From Eubacterium sp. (GTDB lineage: Bacteria > Bacillota > Clostridia > Lachnospirales > Lachnospiraceae), in NCBI GenBank assembly GCA_024681495.1, contig JAILAS010000092.1, positions 1-18,760 on the forward strand: a stretch of 18,760 nucleotides of DNA, read 5' to 3'. The notes beneath the pieces are model-generated. The model saw only the letters and a list, made by a program, of their open reading frames with translations, was not told the origin of the DNA and ran no database searches. The translations under genes were made by a program, and so were the position numbers. Numbering within the stretch: the first letter of the stretch is position 1; the number at the start of each line of letters is the position of its first letter. Below, piece by piece: positions 1 to 8,268 of the stretch.

Positions 1-249
1 GGGGAGATAATGGTGAACTTCCCCGACCTGAATATTGAGACCAACGGCAGCAACGATGAAGAGGCCCTTAACGCTGCGAAGGAAGTGCTTGGAATGACGA
101 TGTTTGGTCTCGAGAAGGACGGCGAGATGATTCCCAGTCCTACATCTTTCACCAGTATTTTGCCCGAGGAGAACCAGAGGGTGGTGATGGTGAACGTTTC
201 GATGCCCGTCGTTCGCAGGAACCTTAAGAAGAGGGGCTTCACCGTATAG
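1..249 (+). CDS. HicB-like antitoxin, 5' end outside the window
   Basis: The reading frame is open from base 1 (Gly-Glu-Ile before the first Met at 10), so the true start is probably upstream. The visible part begins with VNFPDLN, followed by a helix of the form DEEALNAAKEVLGM. This is the usual HicB N-terminal fold, where GGYSVNFPDLPG is followed by EEAL..AKEAL. Then come EDGE-I-PSPTS and a final strand, RVVMVNVSM, as in the family. Many HicB proteins continue into a ribbon-helix-helix or HTH DNA-binding segment after this strand. Here the gene stops at RRNLKKRGFTV, and I see no such segment in any frame downstream. HicB partners neutralise HicA mRNA interferases, but no HicA is visible; it could lie upstream. 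The gene ends 47 bp before a terminator. It may be a short antitoxin, an orphan or a decayed copy. Confidence 0.7.
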   Translation, partial: GEIMVNFPDLNIETNGSNDEEALNAAKEVLGMTMFGLEKDGEMIPSPTSFTSILPEENQRVVMVNVSMPVVRRNLKKRGFTV

Positions 250-296
250 TCCGGCTAACTCCCAATCGTTTGTGATTGCTGTATTTTTATAGAGAA

Positions 297-323
297 CCGT
301 CGCTCGTTTGAGCGGCGGTTTTT
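297..323 (+). terminator. Rho-independent terminator after the HicB-like gene
   Basis: A 9-bp stem (ccgtcgctc 297-305 with gagcggcgg 310-318, one G-U pair) with a 4-base loop is followed by five T residues (319-323). It closes the transcript of the HicB-like gene and isolates it from the next promoter. Confidence 0.85.
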
Positions 324-381
324 AGTTGTAAACGAAGTGAGCTGCAAGTGTCCCATTGCCGGCCGCCCCAAAACAAGGAGA

Positions 382-410
382 TTGAATTTCGCCCCCTTCT
401 GAGTTATAAT
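382..410 (+). promoter_or_regulatory. Sigma-A-type promoter for the large activase gene
   Basis: TTGAAT at 382-387 and a perfect TATAAT at 405-410 are separated by 17 bp. Transcription would start near 417, giving a leader of about 30 nt. A ribosome site (AAGAGG, 435-440) lies 8 nt before the ATG at 449. Confidence 0.75.
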
Positions 411-448
411 CATAATTTAGTTATGAAGATGATTAAGAGGTTATTTTG

Positions 449-3400
449 ATGAGTGTAAAAGAGATATATAAGTTGGGTGTGGACATAGGTTCCACCACCG
501 TGAAAGTGGCTCTGATGGACGCCGCTGACACGCTTTGCTTCTCCGATTACAAGAGGCATTTCGCCAACATAAAGGAGACGCTTACCGATCTTTTGACTCT
601 GGCAAAGGAGAAGCTCGGAGACGTGCAGGTCATGCCCGTCATCACGGGTTCCGGCGGACTGACGCTCGCCAATCACCTGGAGATTCCCTTCGTCCAGGAG
701 GTAATAGCGGTATCCACGGCCCTCAGGGCACAGGCGCCCCAGACCGACGTGGCCATAGAGCTCGGCGGAGAGGATGCTAAGATCATCTATTTCGAAGGCG
801 GAAATGTAGAGCAGAGGATGAACGGAATCTGCGCCGGAGGCACGGGCTCCTTCATCGACCAGATGGCGTCCCTCATCCAGACGGATGCTACCGGACTGAA
901 CGAGTACGCCAAGAGCTATAAGGCCATCTACCCGATTGCCGCCCGCTGCGGCGTGTTCGCCAAGACCGACATCCAGCCCCTCATTAACGAGGGCGCCACG
1001 AAGGAGGACCTTTCCGCGTCGATCTTCCAGGCCGTGGTAAATCAGACCATCTCGGGACTCGCATGCGGCAAGCCCATCAGGGGTCACGTGGCGTTCCTGG
1101 GAGGACCGCTGCACTTTCTCTCGGAGCTCAAGTCCGCGTTCATCCGCACGCTTAAGCTCGACGACGAGCACATCATTGCTCCCGAAAACTCCCACCTTTT
1201 CGCAGCCATGGGCTCCGCGCTTAACTGCACCGCGGATTCGGAGCGCCCGCTCTCCGCTATACTGGAGACCCTTAAGGGAGATCTCCACATGGAGTTCGAG
1301 GTGGCCAGGATGGAGCCCCTTTTCGCGTCCGAGGCGGAGTACGACGAGTTCATAAAGTCGCACGAGCACGCCACTGTGAAGAAGGGCGACATCTCCACGT
1401 ATTCGGGAAACTGCTTCCTGGGAATCGACGCCGGTTCGACTACCACCAAGGTGGCGCTGGTCGGAGAGGACGGAAGCCTTCTGTACTCTTTCTACAGCAA
1501 CAACAACGGCTCGCCGCTGGCCACCAGCATAGAGGCGCTGAAGGACATCTACTCCAGGCTCCCTGAGGATGCCCACATAGTGTATTCATGTTCCACGGGC
1601 TACGGTGAGGCCCTTATTAAGGCTGCCCTCATGCTCGACGAGGGAGAGGTGGAGACCATCGCACACTACACCGCCGCTGCGTTCTTCGATCCCTCGGTGG
1701 ACTGCATACTGGACATCGGCGGCCAGGACATGAAGTGCATCAAGATTCGCGACAATGCCGTGGACTCCGTCCAGCTCAACGAGGCGTGTTCCTCGGGCTG
1801 CGGTTCCTTCATCGAGACGTTCGCCAAGTCTTTGAACTACACCGTACAGGACTTTGCGAAGGAGGCGCTTTTCGCCGAGCACCCGATAGACCTGGGTACC
1901 AGGTGCACCGTATTCATGAACTCCAAGGTCAAGCAGGCCCAGAAGGAGGGCGCATCCGTCGCCGACATCTCGTCCGGCCTGGCCTATTCCGTAATAAAGA
2001 ACGCCTTATTTAAGGTAATAAAGCTCTCCGATGCCAAAGAATTGGGCAGCAATGTGGTCGTGCAGGGAGGCACCTTCTACAACGACGCCGTCCTTAGAAG
2101 CTTCGAGAAGATAGCAGGCATAAGCGCGGTGCGCCCCGACATTGCCGGCATAATGGGTGCCTTCGGATCGGCGCTCATCGCCCGCGACAGGTATGAGGAG
2201 GGCAGGGAGACCACCATGCTCGCGTTCGAGGACATCGCCTCGCTCGAGTACGGCACGAAGCTCGCCCGCTGCGGCGGATGCACGAACAACTGCCTGCTCA
2301 CCATTAACCGATTCTCCGGCGGACGCCAGTTCATCACCGGAAACAGGTGCGAGCGCGGCATCGGCAAGCAGAAAAAGAAGGAGGACGAGGTGCCCAACCT
2401 CTTCGACTATAAGCTCAAGTCCATGTTCGACTACGAGCCGCTCTCGAAGGAGGAGGCTAAGCGCGGCACCGTCGGCATCCCCAGGGTGCTGAACTTCTAC
2501 GAGAACTACCCGTTCTGGCACGTGTTCTTCACGCAGCTCGGATTCAGGGTGGTGCTCTCGCCTCTTTCCACCAGGAAGATCTACGAGATGGGCATAGAGT
2601 CGATTCCCTCGGAGTCGGAGTGCTATCCCGCCAAGCTTGCGCACGGACATGTGAAGTGGCTCATAGACGAGGGCGACGTGGACTTCATATTCTACCCCTG
2701 CGTGCCCTACGAGAGGGTGGAGGACGGCTGCAGCGACAACCACTATAATTGCCCGATAGTAACCAGCTATTCCGAGAACATAAAGAACAACGTAGACGAG
2801 ATTACCTCCGGCGAGATGAGATTCATAAATCCCTTTATGAGCTTCGCCTCCGAAGATGTGTTATGTAAACGACTCGAGGAGGTCTTCCGCGGGGAGTTCG
2901 GCATCGGTTCGTCCGAGGTTAAGAGCGCCGTCCATAAGGCGTGGGCCGAGCTCGACGCGAAGAGGGAGGACATGTACGAGCAGGGAAGGAAGGTCATAAA
3001 GTACCTCGAGGAGACCGGAAAGCGCGGCATAGTGCTGGCCGGCCGTCCCTATCACCTCGACCCCGAGATAAACCACGGCATTCCCCAGCTCATTACCGGA
3101 TACGGGATTGCCGTCCTGACCGAGGATTCGGTATCGAACTTAAACCCCGTCGACAGGCCGCTGCTCGTGCTCGACCAGTGGATGTATCACACCCGCCTTT
3201 ACAACGCGGCCAACTACGTTAAGACCCGGGAGGATCTGGACCTCATCCAGCTGAACTCCTTCGGCTGCGGAGTGGACGCCGTCACCACAGACGAGGTGAA
3301 CGACATCCTGAGGAAGTCCGGGAAGATATACACCTGCCTCAAGATCGACGAGGTCAACAATCTGGGTGCGGCGAAGATCCGCATCAGGTCCCTGCTGGCC

Positions 3401-4732
3401 GCCATCCGCGAGAAGCAGCGCAAGGGCGAGGAGCGTGAGATTCGTCCGAGCTCGTTCGACAGGGTGAGCTTCACGCAGCAGATGAAGGACGACAATTACA
3501 CCATAATCTGCCCGCAGATGTCGCCCATACACTTCGACCTGGTCGAGGTGGCGCTCAGGGCCGGCGGATTCAACATCGTGGTTTCGGACGTCTCCGACAG
3601 GGAGGCCATCGACGCCGGACTGAAATATGTAAACAACGACGCCTGCTACCCCTCGCTCCTGGTGGTGGGACAGATAATGACGGAGATAATGAGCGGCAAA
3701 CACGACCTCTCCAGGACCGCCGTCATCATTTCCCAGACCGGTGGAGGCTGCAGGGCGTCCAACTATATCGGATTTATAAGGAGGGCCCTTGCCAGGACCG
3801 GACACGGGGACATCCCCGTCATCTCCGCGAACTTAAACGGCCTGGAGTCGAACCCCGGCTTCAAGCTGAACCTGGACGTGGCCAAGAGGGGACTGTTCGC
3901 GCTCTTCTGGGGCGACGTCTTCATGAAGTGCCTCTACAGGATGAGGCCCTACGAGGTCGAGCCCGGCTCCGCGGATGCCCTTCACGAGAAGCTCCGCGAC
4001 GAGTGCTGCGCGCTGCTGACGCGTAAGAAGGCGCCTACGTTCGGCGAGTATAAGAGGATGTGTGTGCGCATCATAGAGGAGTTCGACAAGCTCCCCATCA
4101 CCGATGAGGTCAAGCCCCGCGTCGGCGTGGTGGGAGAGATCCTCGTCAAGTTCCACCCGGGCGCGAACAACCACCTGGTGGAGCTTCTGGAGAAGGAGGG
4201 CGCCGAGGCGGTGGTACCCGACCTCGTGGACTTTTTCGCCTACTCCTTCTACAACGTGACCTTCAAGGCCAAAAACCTCGGCACGCCCTGGAAGACCAAG
4301 CTCTACAGCGACCTGGGAATCCACGCCATAAATTTCATGCGCAAGGCTTCGAACAAGGCGTACAGGAAGTCCGTACACTTCGAGCCCACGGTTGACATAA
4401 GAACTCTGGGAGACTACGCGTCGCCCATCGTATCGCTGGGCAATATGACCGGCGAGGGATGGTTCCTCACGGGCGAGATGATAGAGCTCATCCACTCGGG
4501 GGCCGGCAACATCGTGTGCACCCAGCCGTTTGGCTGCCTGCCCAACCACATTGTCGGCAAGGGCGTAATCAAGAAGATAAGGAAGACCTACCCGGAGGCC
4601 AACATCGTCGCCATCGACTTCGATCCCGGCGCCAGCGAGGTCAACCAGCTCAACCGAATCAAGCTCATGCTCTCGTCCGCGAACAGGAATCTGGAGGAGA
4701 GCCGTGAGAGCGGAGAGCGAAAAACAGGGTGA
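449..4732 (+). CDS. Fused 2-hydroxyacyl-CoA dehydratase activase (two BadF/HgdC ATPase modules plus DUF2229/HgdB-like modules)
   Basis: This 1427-residue protein is of the long activase type. The first ASKHA ATPase module (about 5-260) has the phosphate loop GVDIGSTT (10-17) and two cysteines, C128 (NGICAGGTGSF) and C167 (ARCGVF). Their spacing matches the Fe4S4 ligands of HgdC-type activators. The second module (about 325-580) repeats the loop (GIDAGSTTTK), the LDIGGQD motif and cysteines C447 and C486, again 39 apart. A cysteine cluster C608-x2-C-x3-C...C634 precedes a DUF2229 region (PRVLNFYENYPFWHVFF...). The C-terminal half resembles COG3581/HgdB-like proteins, with DACYPS, TGGGCRASN and PFGCLPNHIVGKG. 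Family members use ATP to drive low-potential electrons into iron-sulfur dehydratases or reductases; the substrate of the long fused form is not established. I chose the ATG at 449 over the TTG at 446 because it suits the AAGAGG site. The gene is monocistronic, with its own promoter and another promoter following it. Confidence 0.9.
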   Translation: MSVKEIYKLGVDIGSTTVKVALMDAADTLCFSDYKRHFANIKETLTDLLTLAKEKLGDVQVMPVITGSGGLTLANHLEIPFVQEVIAVSTALRAQAPQTDVAIELGGEDAKIIYFEGGNVEQRMNGICAGGTGSFIDQMASLIQTDATGLNEYAKSYKAIYPIAARCGVFAKTDIQPLINEGATKEDLSASIFQAVVNQTISGLACGKPIRGHVAFLGGPLHFLSELKSAFIRTLKLDDEHIIAPENSHLFAAMGSALNCTADSERPLSAILETLKGDLHMEFEVARMEPLFASEAEYDEFIKSHEHATVKKGDISTYSGNCFLGIDAGSTTTKVALVGEDGSLLYSFYSNNNGSPLATSIEALKDIYSRLPEDAHIVYSCSTGYGEALIKAALMLDEGEVETIAHYTAAAFFDPSVDCILDIGGQDMKCIKIRDNAVDSVQLNEACSSGCGSFIETFAKSLNYTVQDFAKEALFAEHPIDLGTRCTVFMNSKVKQAQKEGASVADISSGLAYSVIKNALFKVIKLSDAKELGSNVVVQGGTFYNDAVLRSFEKIAGISAVRPDIAGIMGAFGSALIARDRYEEGRETTMLAFEDIASLEYGTKLARCGGCTNNCLLTINRFSGGRQFITGNRCERGIGKQKKKEDEVPNLFDYKLKSMFDYEPLSKEEAKRGTVGIPRVLNFYENYPFWHVFFTQLGFRVVLSPLSTRKIYEMGIESIPSESECYPAKLAHGHVKWLIDEGDVDFIFYPCVPYERVEDGCSDNHYNCPIVTSYSENIKNNVDEITSGEMRFINPFMSFASEDVLCKRLEEVFRGEFGIGSSEVKSAVHKAWAELDAKREDMYEQGRKVIKYLEETGKRGIVLAGRPYHLDPEINHGIPQLITGYGIAVLTEDSVSNLNPVDRPLLVLDQWMYHTRLYNAANYVKTREDLDLIQLNSFGCGVDAVTTDEVNDILRKSGKIYTCLKIDEVNNLGAAKIRIRSLLAAIREKQRKGEEREIRPSSFDRVSFTQQMKDDNYTIICPQMSPIHFDLVEVALRAGGFNIVVSDVSDREAIDAGLKYVNNDACYPSLLVVGQIMTEIMSGKHDLSRTAVIISQTGGGCRASNYIGFIRRALARTGHGDIPVISANLNGLESNPGFKLNLDVAKRGLFALFWGDVFMKCLYRMRPYEVEPGSADALHEKLRDECCALLTRKKAPTFGEYKRMCVRIIEEFDKLPITDEVKPRVGVVGEILVKFHPGANNHLVELLEKEGAEAVVPDLVDFFAYSFYNVTFKAKNLGTPWKTKLYSDLGIHAINFMRKASNKAYRKSVHFEPTVDIRTLGDYASPIVSLGNMTGEGWFLTGEMIELIHSGAGNIVCTQPFGCLPNHIVGKGVIKKIRKTYPEANIVAIDFDPGASEVNQLNRIKLMLSSANRNLEESRESGERKTG

Positions 4733-4739
4733 CGTAACA

Positions 4740-4768
4740 TTGCTTTGAATCTGCGTATATGCTAGAAT
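4740..4768 (+). promoter_or_regulatory. Promoter for the rhomboid-glnS-HD-GYP operon
   Basis: TTGCTT (4740-4745) and TAGAAT (4763-4768) are spaced by 17 bp, just after the activase stop. TAGGAGA (about 4805-4811) is the ribosome site for the ATG at 4817. I see no terminator between 4732 and this promoter, so some readthrough from the activase gene is possible. Confidence 0.55.
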
Positions 4769-4816
4769 TAATCGGGGTGTTACACATCTCGCATGATACT
4801 CGTTTAGGAGATACGA

Positions 4817-5698
4817 ATGCTGAATAAGCTTGAAAAAAAATTCGGAAGATTCGCCATACCGAATCTTACCCTTTACCTTATAGGTTCATATGTTTTGGGA
4901 TACATTCTCTCGTTTGTGGGCGATGGGGCGGCGCTGTCGTGGATTGCGTTCTATCCACCGCTTATCCTCTCGGGAGAGATATGGAGGTTGATTAGCTGGG
5001 TTATCATGCCGGCCGGTTCCTTTGACATTCTGATGGTGCTGATGCTTTTCATTTTCTACCAGTTCGGTACCATTTTGGAGAAGACGTGGGGGTCGTTCCG
5101 CTTTAACGTCTACGTGCTTTCGGGAATAATTATCACGGTGATTGGCGGATTTATCACCTATGCCATTTCGCCGGCTGCGAGCTTTACGCTGATGTCGTTT
5201 TCGACGTATTACATCAGCCTTTCGATATTCCTGGCCGTGGCTGCCATGTACCCGAACATGGAGGTTATGCTCTACTTCATAATCCCCATTAAGTTCAAGT
5301 GGGCGGCGGTCATCCACCTGGCATACCTGGGTTACATGTGCTTCAAGGCGTTCAGCGTCGGGGCCATAGGCACGGTGGTTCTCATCATTGCCAGCCTGGT
5401 TAACTGCGCGCTCATGATGTACCTGGTGAAAAACGACTACACTTCGCCCGGGGCGCAGTTTAAGAACGCGCGGCGCAAGGCCGAGTTCAAGCGCAAGGTG
5501 AACGAGGGCAGGAAAGAGGCTGCGTCCATGGGATACAGAAACGCATCCGGCACCGTCACCAAGCACAAGTGCGCCATCTGCGGCCGCACGGAGCTGGACG
5601 GGGACGAGCTGGAGTTCCGCTTCTGCTCCAAGTGTGAGGGCAATTACGAATACTGCCAGGATCACCTTTTCACCCATCAGCACGTAAAGAGATTATAG
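4817..5698 (+). CDS. Rhomboid-fold membrane protein without catalytic residues, with C-terminal zinc ribbon
   Basis: The 293-residue protein has about six hydrophobic segments (roughly 15-35, 45-65, 72-92, 100-121, 130-178 in two parts, 184-206). It also has rhomboid-family landmarks: IWRLISW in the L1 region, and FQFGTILEKTWGSFRF-like text (FYQFGTILE then WGSFRFN and YVLSG) around TM2/TM3. The catalytic GxSG serine motif is missing; that position reads MSFSTYYIS (126-134). The HxxGG-type histidine is replaced in HLAYLGY, with Tyr170 where the active His is expected. It is therefore probably a pseudoprotease that binds or sorts membrane proteins rather than cutting them. A basic stretch (about 215-240) leads to a cytoplasmic zinc ribbon, C252-x2-C255 and C270-x2-C273, followed by C280, H283, H287 and H289. 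It is the first gene of the operon, 17 bp before glnS. Confidence 0.8.
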   Translation: MLNKLEKKFGRFAIPNLTLYLIGSYVLGYILSFVGDGAALSWIAFYPPLILSGEIWRLISWVIMPAGSFDILMVLMLFIFYQFGTILEKTWGSFRFNVYVLSGIIITVIGGFITYAISPAASFTLMSFSTYYISLSIFLAVAAMYPNMEVMLYFIIPIKFKWAAVIHLAYLGYMCFKAFSVGAIGTVVLIIASLVNCALMMYLVKNDYTSPGAQFKNARRKAEFKRKVNEGRKEAASMGYRNASGTVTKHKCAICGRTELDGDELEFRFCSKCEGNYEYCQDHLFTHQHVKRL

Positions 5699-5715
5699 AA
5701 TAGAGAGTACTGAAA

Positions 5716-7392
5716 ATGGATACAAACACCAACGAGACGGTTTCGAGAAACTTTATAGAGAGGGAGATCGACAAGGACCTCGACGAGGGCAGGGCCTCAG
5801 AGGTCGTTACGCGTTTCCCGCCCGAGCCCAACGGCTATCTGCACATCGGACACGCCAAGTCCATCCTTTTGAACTACGGACTGGCGCAGGAGTTCGGCGG
5901 CACGTTCCACGTGCGCTTCGACGACACGAATCCCTCCAAGGAGGACGTGGAGTACGTCGAGTCCATTAAGAGGGACATCGCATGGCTCGGCGCAGACTGG
6001 CAGGACCATCTGTACTACGCATCCAATTACTTCGACAAGATGTACGAGTGTGCGGTCGGGCTCATTAAGAAGGGCAAGGCCTACGTCTGCGACCTTACGG
6101 CCGATGAGATAAGGGAGTACAGGGGAACCCTGGATAAGCCCGGTAAGAATAGCCCCTACAGGGACAGGTCCGTCGAGGAGAACTTAAAGCTCTTCGAGGA
6201 GATGAAGGACGGCGTCTACGAGGACGGCGCCAAGGTTTTGCGCGCTAAAATTGACATGGCGTCCCCCAACATAAACATGAGGGATCCCGTGCTCTACAGG
6301 ATCAGCCGCATGACTCATCACAACACGGGCGACAAGTGGTGCATCTATCCCATGTACGACTTCGCGCATCCCATCGAGGATGCCATAGAGGGGATCACCC
6401 ACAGTATCTGCACCCTCGAGTTCGAGGATCATCGCCCCGTCTACGACTGGGTGGTGAGCGAGACCGGGTGGGAGAAGCCGCCCAGGCAGATTGAGTTTGC
6501 CAAGCTCTACCTTAAGAACGTGGTTACCGGCAAGAGATACATCAAGAAGCTCGTCGAGGACGGAATCGTGGACGGCTGGGACGACCCCAGGCTCGTCACC
6601 ATTGCTGCGCTCAGACGCAGGGGATTCACGCCCGGAGCCATCAGGCGCTTCATCGAGCTCTCCGGAGTATCGAAGGCCAACAGCGAGAGCGACTACGCCA
6701 TGCTCGAGTACTGCGTGAGGGAGGATCTCAAGCTCTCACGTCCCAGGGTTTACGCCATCCTTGACCCCGTCAAGCTGGTTATTGATAACTACCCCGACGA
6801 TCAGACCGAGTGGTTCGACGTCGTAAACAACGTGGAGAATGAGTCGCTGGGCAGCAGGAAGGTGCCTTTCACGAAGGAGCTCTACATAGAGAGGTCTGAT
6901 TTCATGGAGGAGCCTCCCAAAAAGTACTTCAGGCTTTATCCCGGCAACGAGGTTCGCCTCATGAACGCGTACTTCGTAACCTGCACGGACTATGAGAAAG
7001 ACCCGGCCGGCAATGTGACCGTAATTCACTGTACCTACGACCCCCAGACCCGTTCCGACCTGAACTTCACGGGTCGCAAGGTCAAGGGCACCATCCAGTG
7101 GGTGAGCGCCGCTCACTGCGGCAAGGTTACGGCCAGGCTGTACGAGAACGTGGTCGTTGAGGACGAAAACGGATCCATCAGGGACGAGGAGGGTAACTTA
7201 AACCTCAATCCCAGTTCGCTGGTTACCATGGACGAGTGCCGCGTGGAGGAGAGTCTACTCGAGGCCAAACCCTACGATTCCTTCCAGTTCGTACGAAACG
7301 GATACTTCGCCGTGGATCCCAAGGATTCTAAAGAGGGACAGCCCGTGTTCAACAGGGTGGTAGGACTTAAGAGTTCGTTCAAGTTGACATAA
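5716..7392 (+). CDS. glnS: Glutaminyl-tRNA synthetase
   Basis: This cytoplasmic class I synthetase charges tRNA-Gln with glutamine using ATP. Its 558 residues match the usual bacterial length. The catalytic Rossmann core opens with FPPEPNGYLHIGHAKS, where HIGH is 43-46. FDDTNPSKE, YDFAHPIEDAIEGITHS and the VDGWDDPRL block identify it as GlnRS rather than GluRS. The second signature loop, usually MSKR in GlnRS, reads VTGKR here (T271 G272 K273 R274), so the serine is replaced but the Lys and Arg remain. The C-terminal half (about 340-550) is the two-barrel anticodon-binding region, with RLYPGNEVRLMNAY and FNRVVGLK. Having GlnRS means the cell need not rely only on the GatCAB route for Gln-tRNA. 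The ribosome site before 5716 is weak (GAGAG), so translation may depend partly on the upstream gene. Confidence 0.97.
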   Translation: MDTNTNETVSRNFIEREIDKDLDEGRASEVVTRFPPEPNGYLHIGHAKSILLNYGLAQEFGGTFHVRFDDTNPSKEDVEYVESIKRDIAWLGADWQDHLYYASNYFDKMYECAVGLIKKGKAYVCDLTADEIREYRGTLDKPGKNSPYRDRSVEENLKLFEEMKDGVYEDGAKVLRAKIDMASPNINMRDPVLYRISRMTHHNTGDKWCIYPMYDFAHPIEDAIEGITHSICTLEFEDHRPVYDWVVSETGWEKPPRQIEFAKLYLKNVVTGKRYIKKLVEDGIVDGWDDPRLVTIAALRRRGFTPGAIRRFIELSGVSKANSESDYAMLEYCVREDLKLSRPRVYAILDPVKLVIDNYPDDQTEWFDVVNNVENESLGSRKVPFTKELYIERSDFMEEPPKKYFRLYPGNEVRLMNAYFVTCTDYEKDPAGNVTVIHCTYDPQTRSDLNFTGRKVKGTIQWVSAAHCGKVTARLYENVVVEDENGSIRDEEGNLNLNPSSLVTMDECRVEESLLEAKPYDSFQFVRNGYFAVDPKDSKEGQPVFNRVVGLKSSFKLT

Positions 7393-7435
7393 TTTCGTGA
7401 CAGCAGAGCAGTGCCATCCGGCACGGGGGTGTGAT

Positions 7436-8266
7436 ATGGAAAGAAGAATTATAGAAATGGAATCCCGGGAGATAGAGGCGGAGGCGCCGCTCCTGCTCCA
7501 TAAGAAAGTGGAGTGCCCGATTTGCGGAATGGTGTTCAGCGGGCTTACCGTGAAGACCGGAAAGGTCAGGAGGATTGGAACGGAAATAGATCTGCGGCCT
7601 TTGAATAAACCTTTGGACTCAATTAAGTACGGCGTTTATTCCTGCCCGCAGTGCGGTTACAGCGGGTTGATTCGAAACTACGACAAGCTCACAGGAGCTC
7701 ATAAGAAGCTGCTCCTCGACTCCGTCGCCGCCAGCTTCGTCCCACGGGATGACGTGGAAGAGGCCGATGCATTCTCTTACGATGAGGCCATAAAGTTCCA
7801 CAAGCTCGCCCTCGTATGCAGCGAGGCCAAGAGGGGACGCGACTCCGAGAAGGCGTATACCTGTGTGTTGATTGCGTGGCTTTACAGAGCGAAGGCCCAG
7901 GTCATTGACAGGTACACCACGGATTCGGATGGCAATCTCCTCGACTGGGTGGATCATGATGAGAAGGCTAAGCTCGTTCTGGAGTGCAAGGCGCAGGAGG
8001 CCAGGTTCCTCAAGCAGGCCAGGGACGGCCTCGTTGACGCCGAGGCGAAGGAGAGCCCGCCCTTCTGCGGATTGGACATACCCACGACCGAGTACATGAT
8101 AGGCGCCATCTCGTTCCTTATGAACGATCTTGACATGGCGTCTCAGATGGTTTCCCGCACGATGATAAACCGTTCGGCGAACAAGAAGCTCAAGGACAGG
8201 GCTTACGATCTCAAGGAGGCCATTAAGGCCCGTAAGGAGATGGAAAAAGAAGAGGTAGAGAGCTGA
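7436..8266 (+). CDS. DUF2225 family protein with two CxxC knuckles
   Basis: This 276-residue protein has no signal peptide or membrane segment. Two CPxCG knuckles, C27/C30 (CPICGMVF) and C70/C73 (CPQCGYSG), suggest one bound zinc. Between them is a short basic stretch, and after them an alpha-helical region with LALVCSEAKRG, CVLIAWLYRAKAQ and a TPR-like end (MNDLDMASQMVSR...LKDRAYDLKEAI). These are hallmarks of DUF2225, found mainly in Firmicutes and of unknown function. I prefer the ATG at 7436 to an in-frame GTG at 7397: GGGGGTG (about 7424-7430) is well placed for it, and the first 13 residues of the longer form do not look like a protein of this family. It sits 43 bp after glnS and 2 bp before the kinase-like gene. 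Confidence 0.85.
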   Translation: MERRIIEMESREIEAEAPLLLHKKVECPICGMVFSGLTVKTGKVRRIGTEIDLRPLNKPLDSIKYGVYSCPQCGYSGLIRNYDKLTGAHKKLLLDSVAASFVPRDDVEEADAFSYDEAIKFHKLALVCSEAKRGRDSEKAYTCVLIAWLYRAKAQVIDRYTTDSDGNLLDWVDHDEKAKLVLECKAQEARFLKQARDGLVDAEAKESPPFCGLDIPTTEYMIGAISFLMNDLDMASQMVSRTMINRSANKKLKDRAYDLKEAIKARKEMEKEEVES

Positions 8267-8268
8267 GT

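Noticed and set aside
410..1576. 388-codon minus-strand open frame
   Set aside because: It is antisense to the activase ATPase domain, has no motifs and no ribosome site that I could defend.
7397..7435. GTG start for the DUF2225 gene
   Set aside because: The ATG at 7436 has a better placed ribosome site, and the extra residues do not resemble the family N-terminus.
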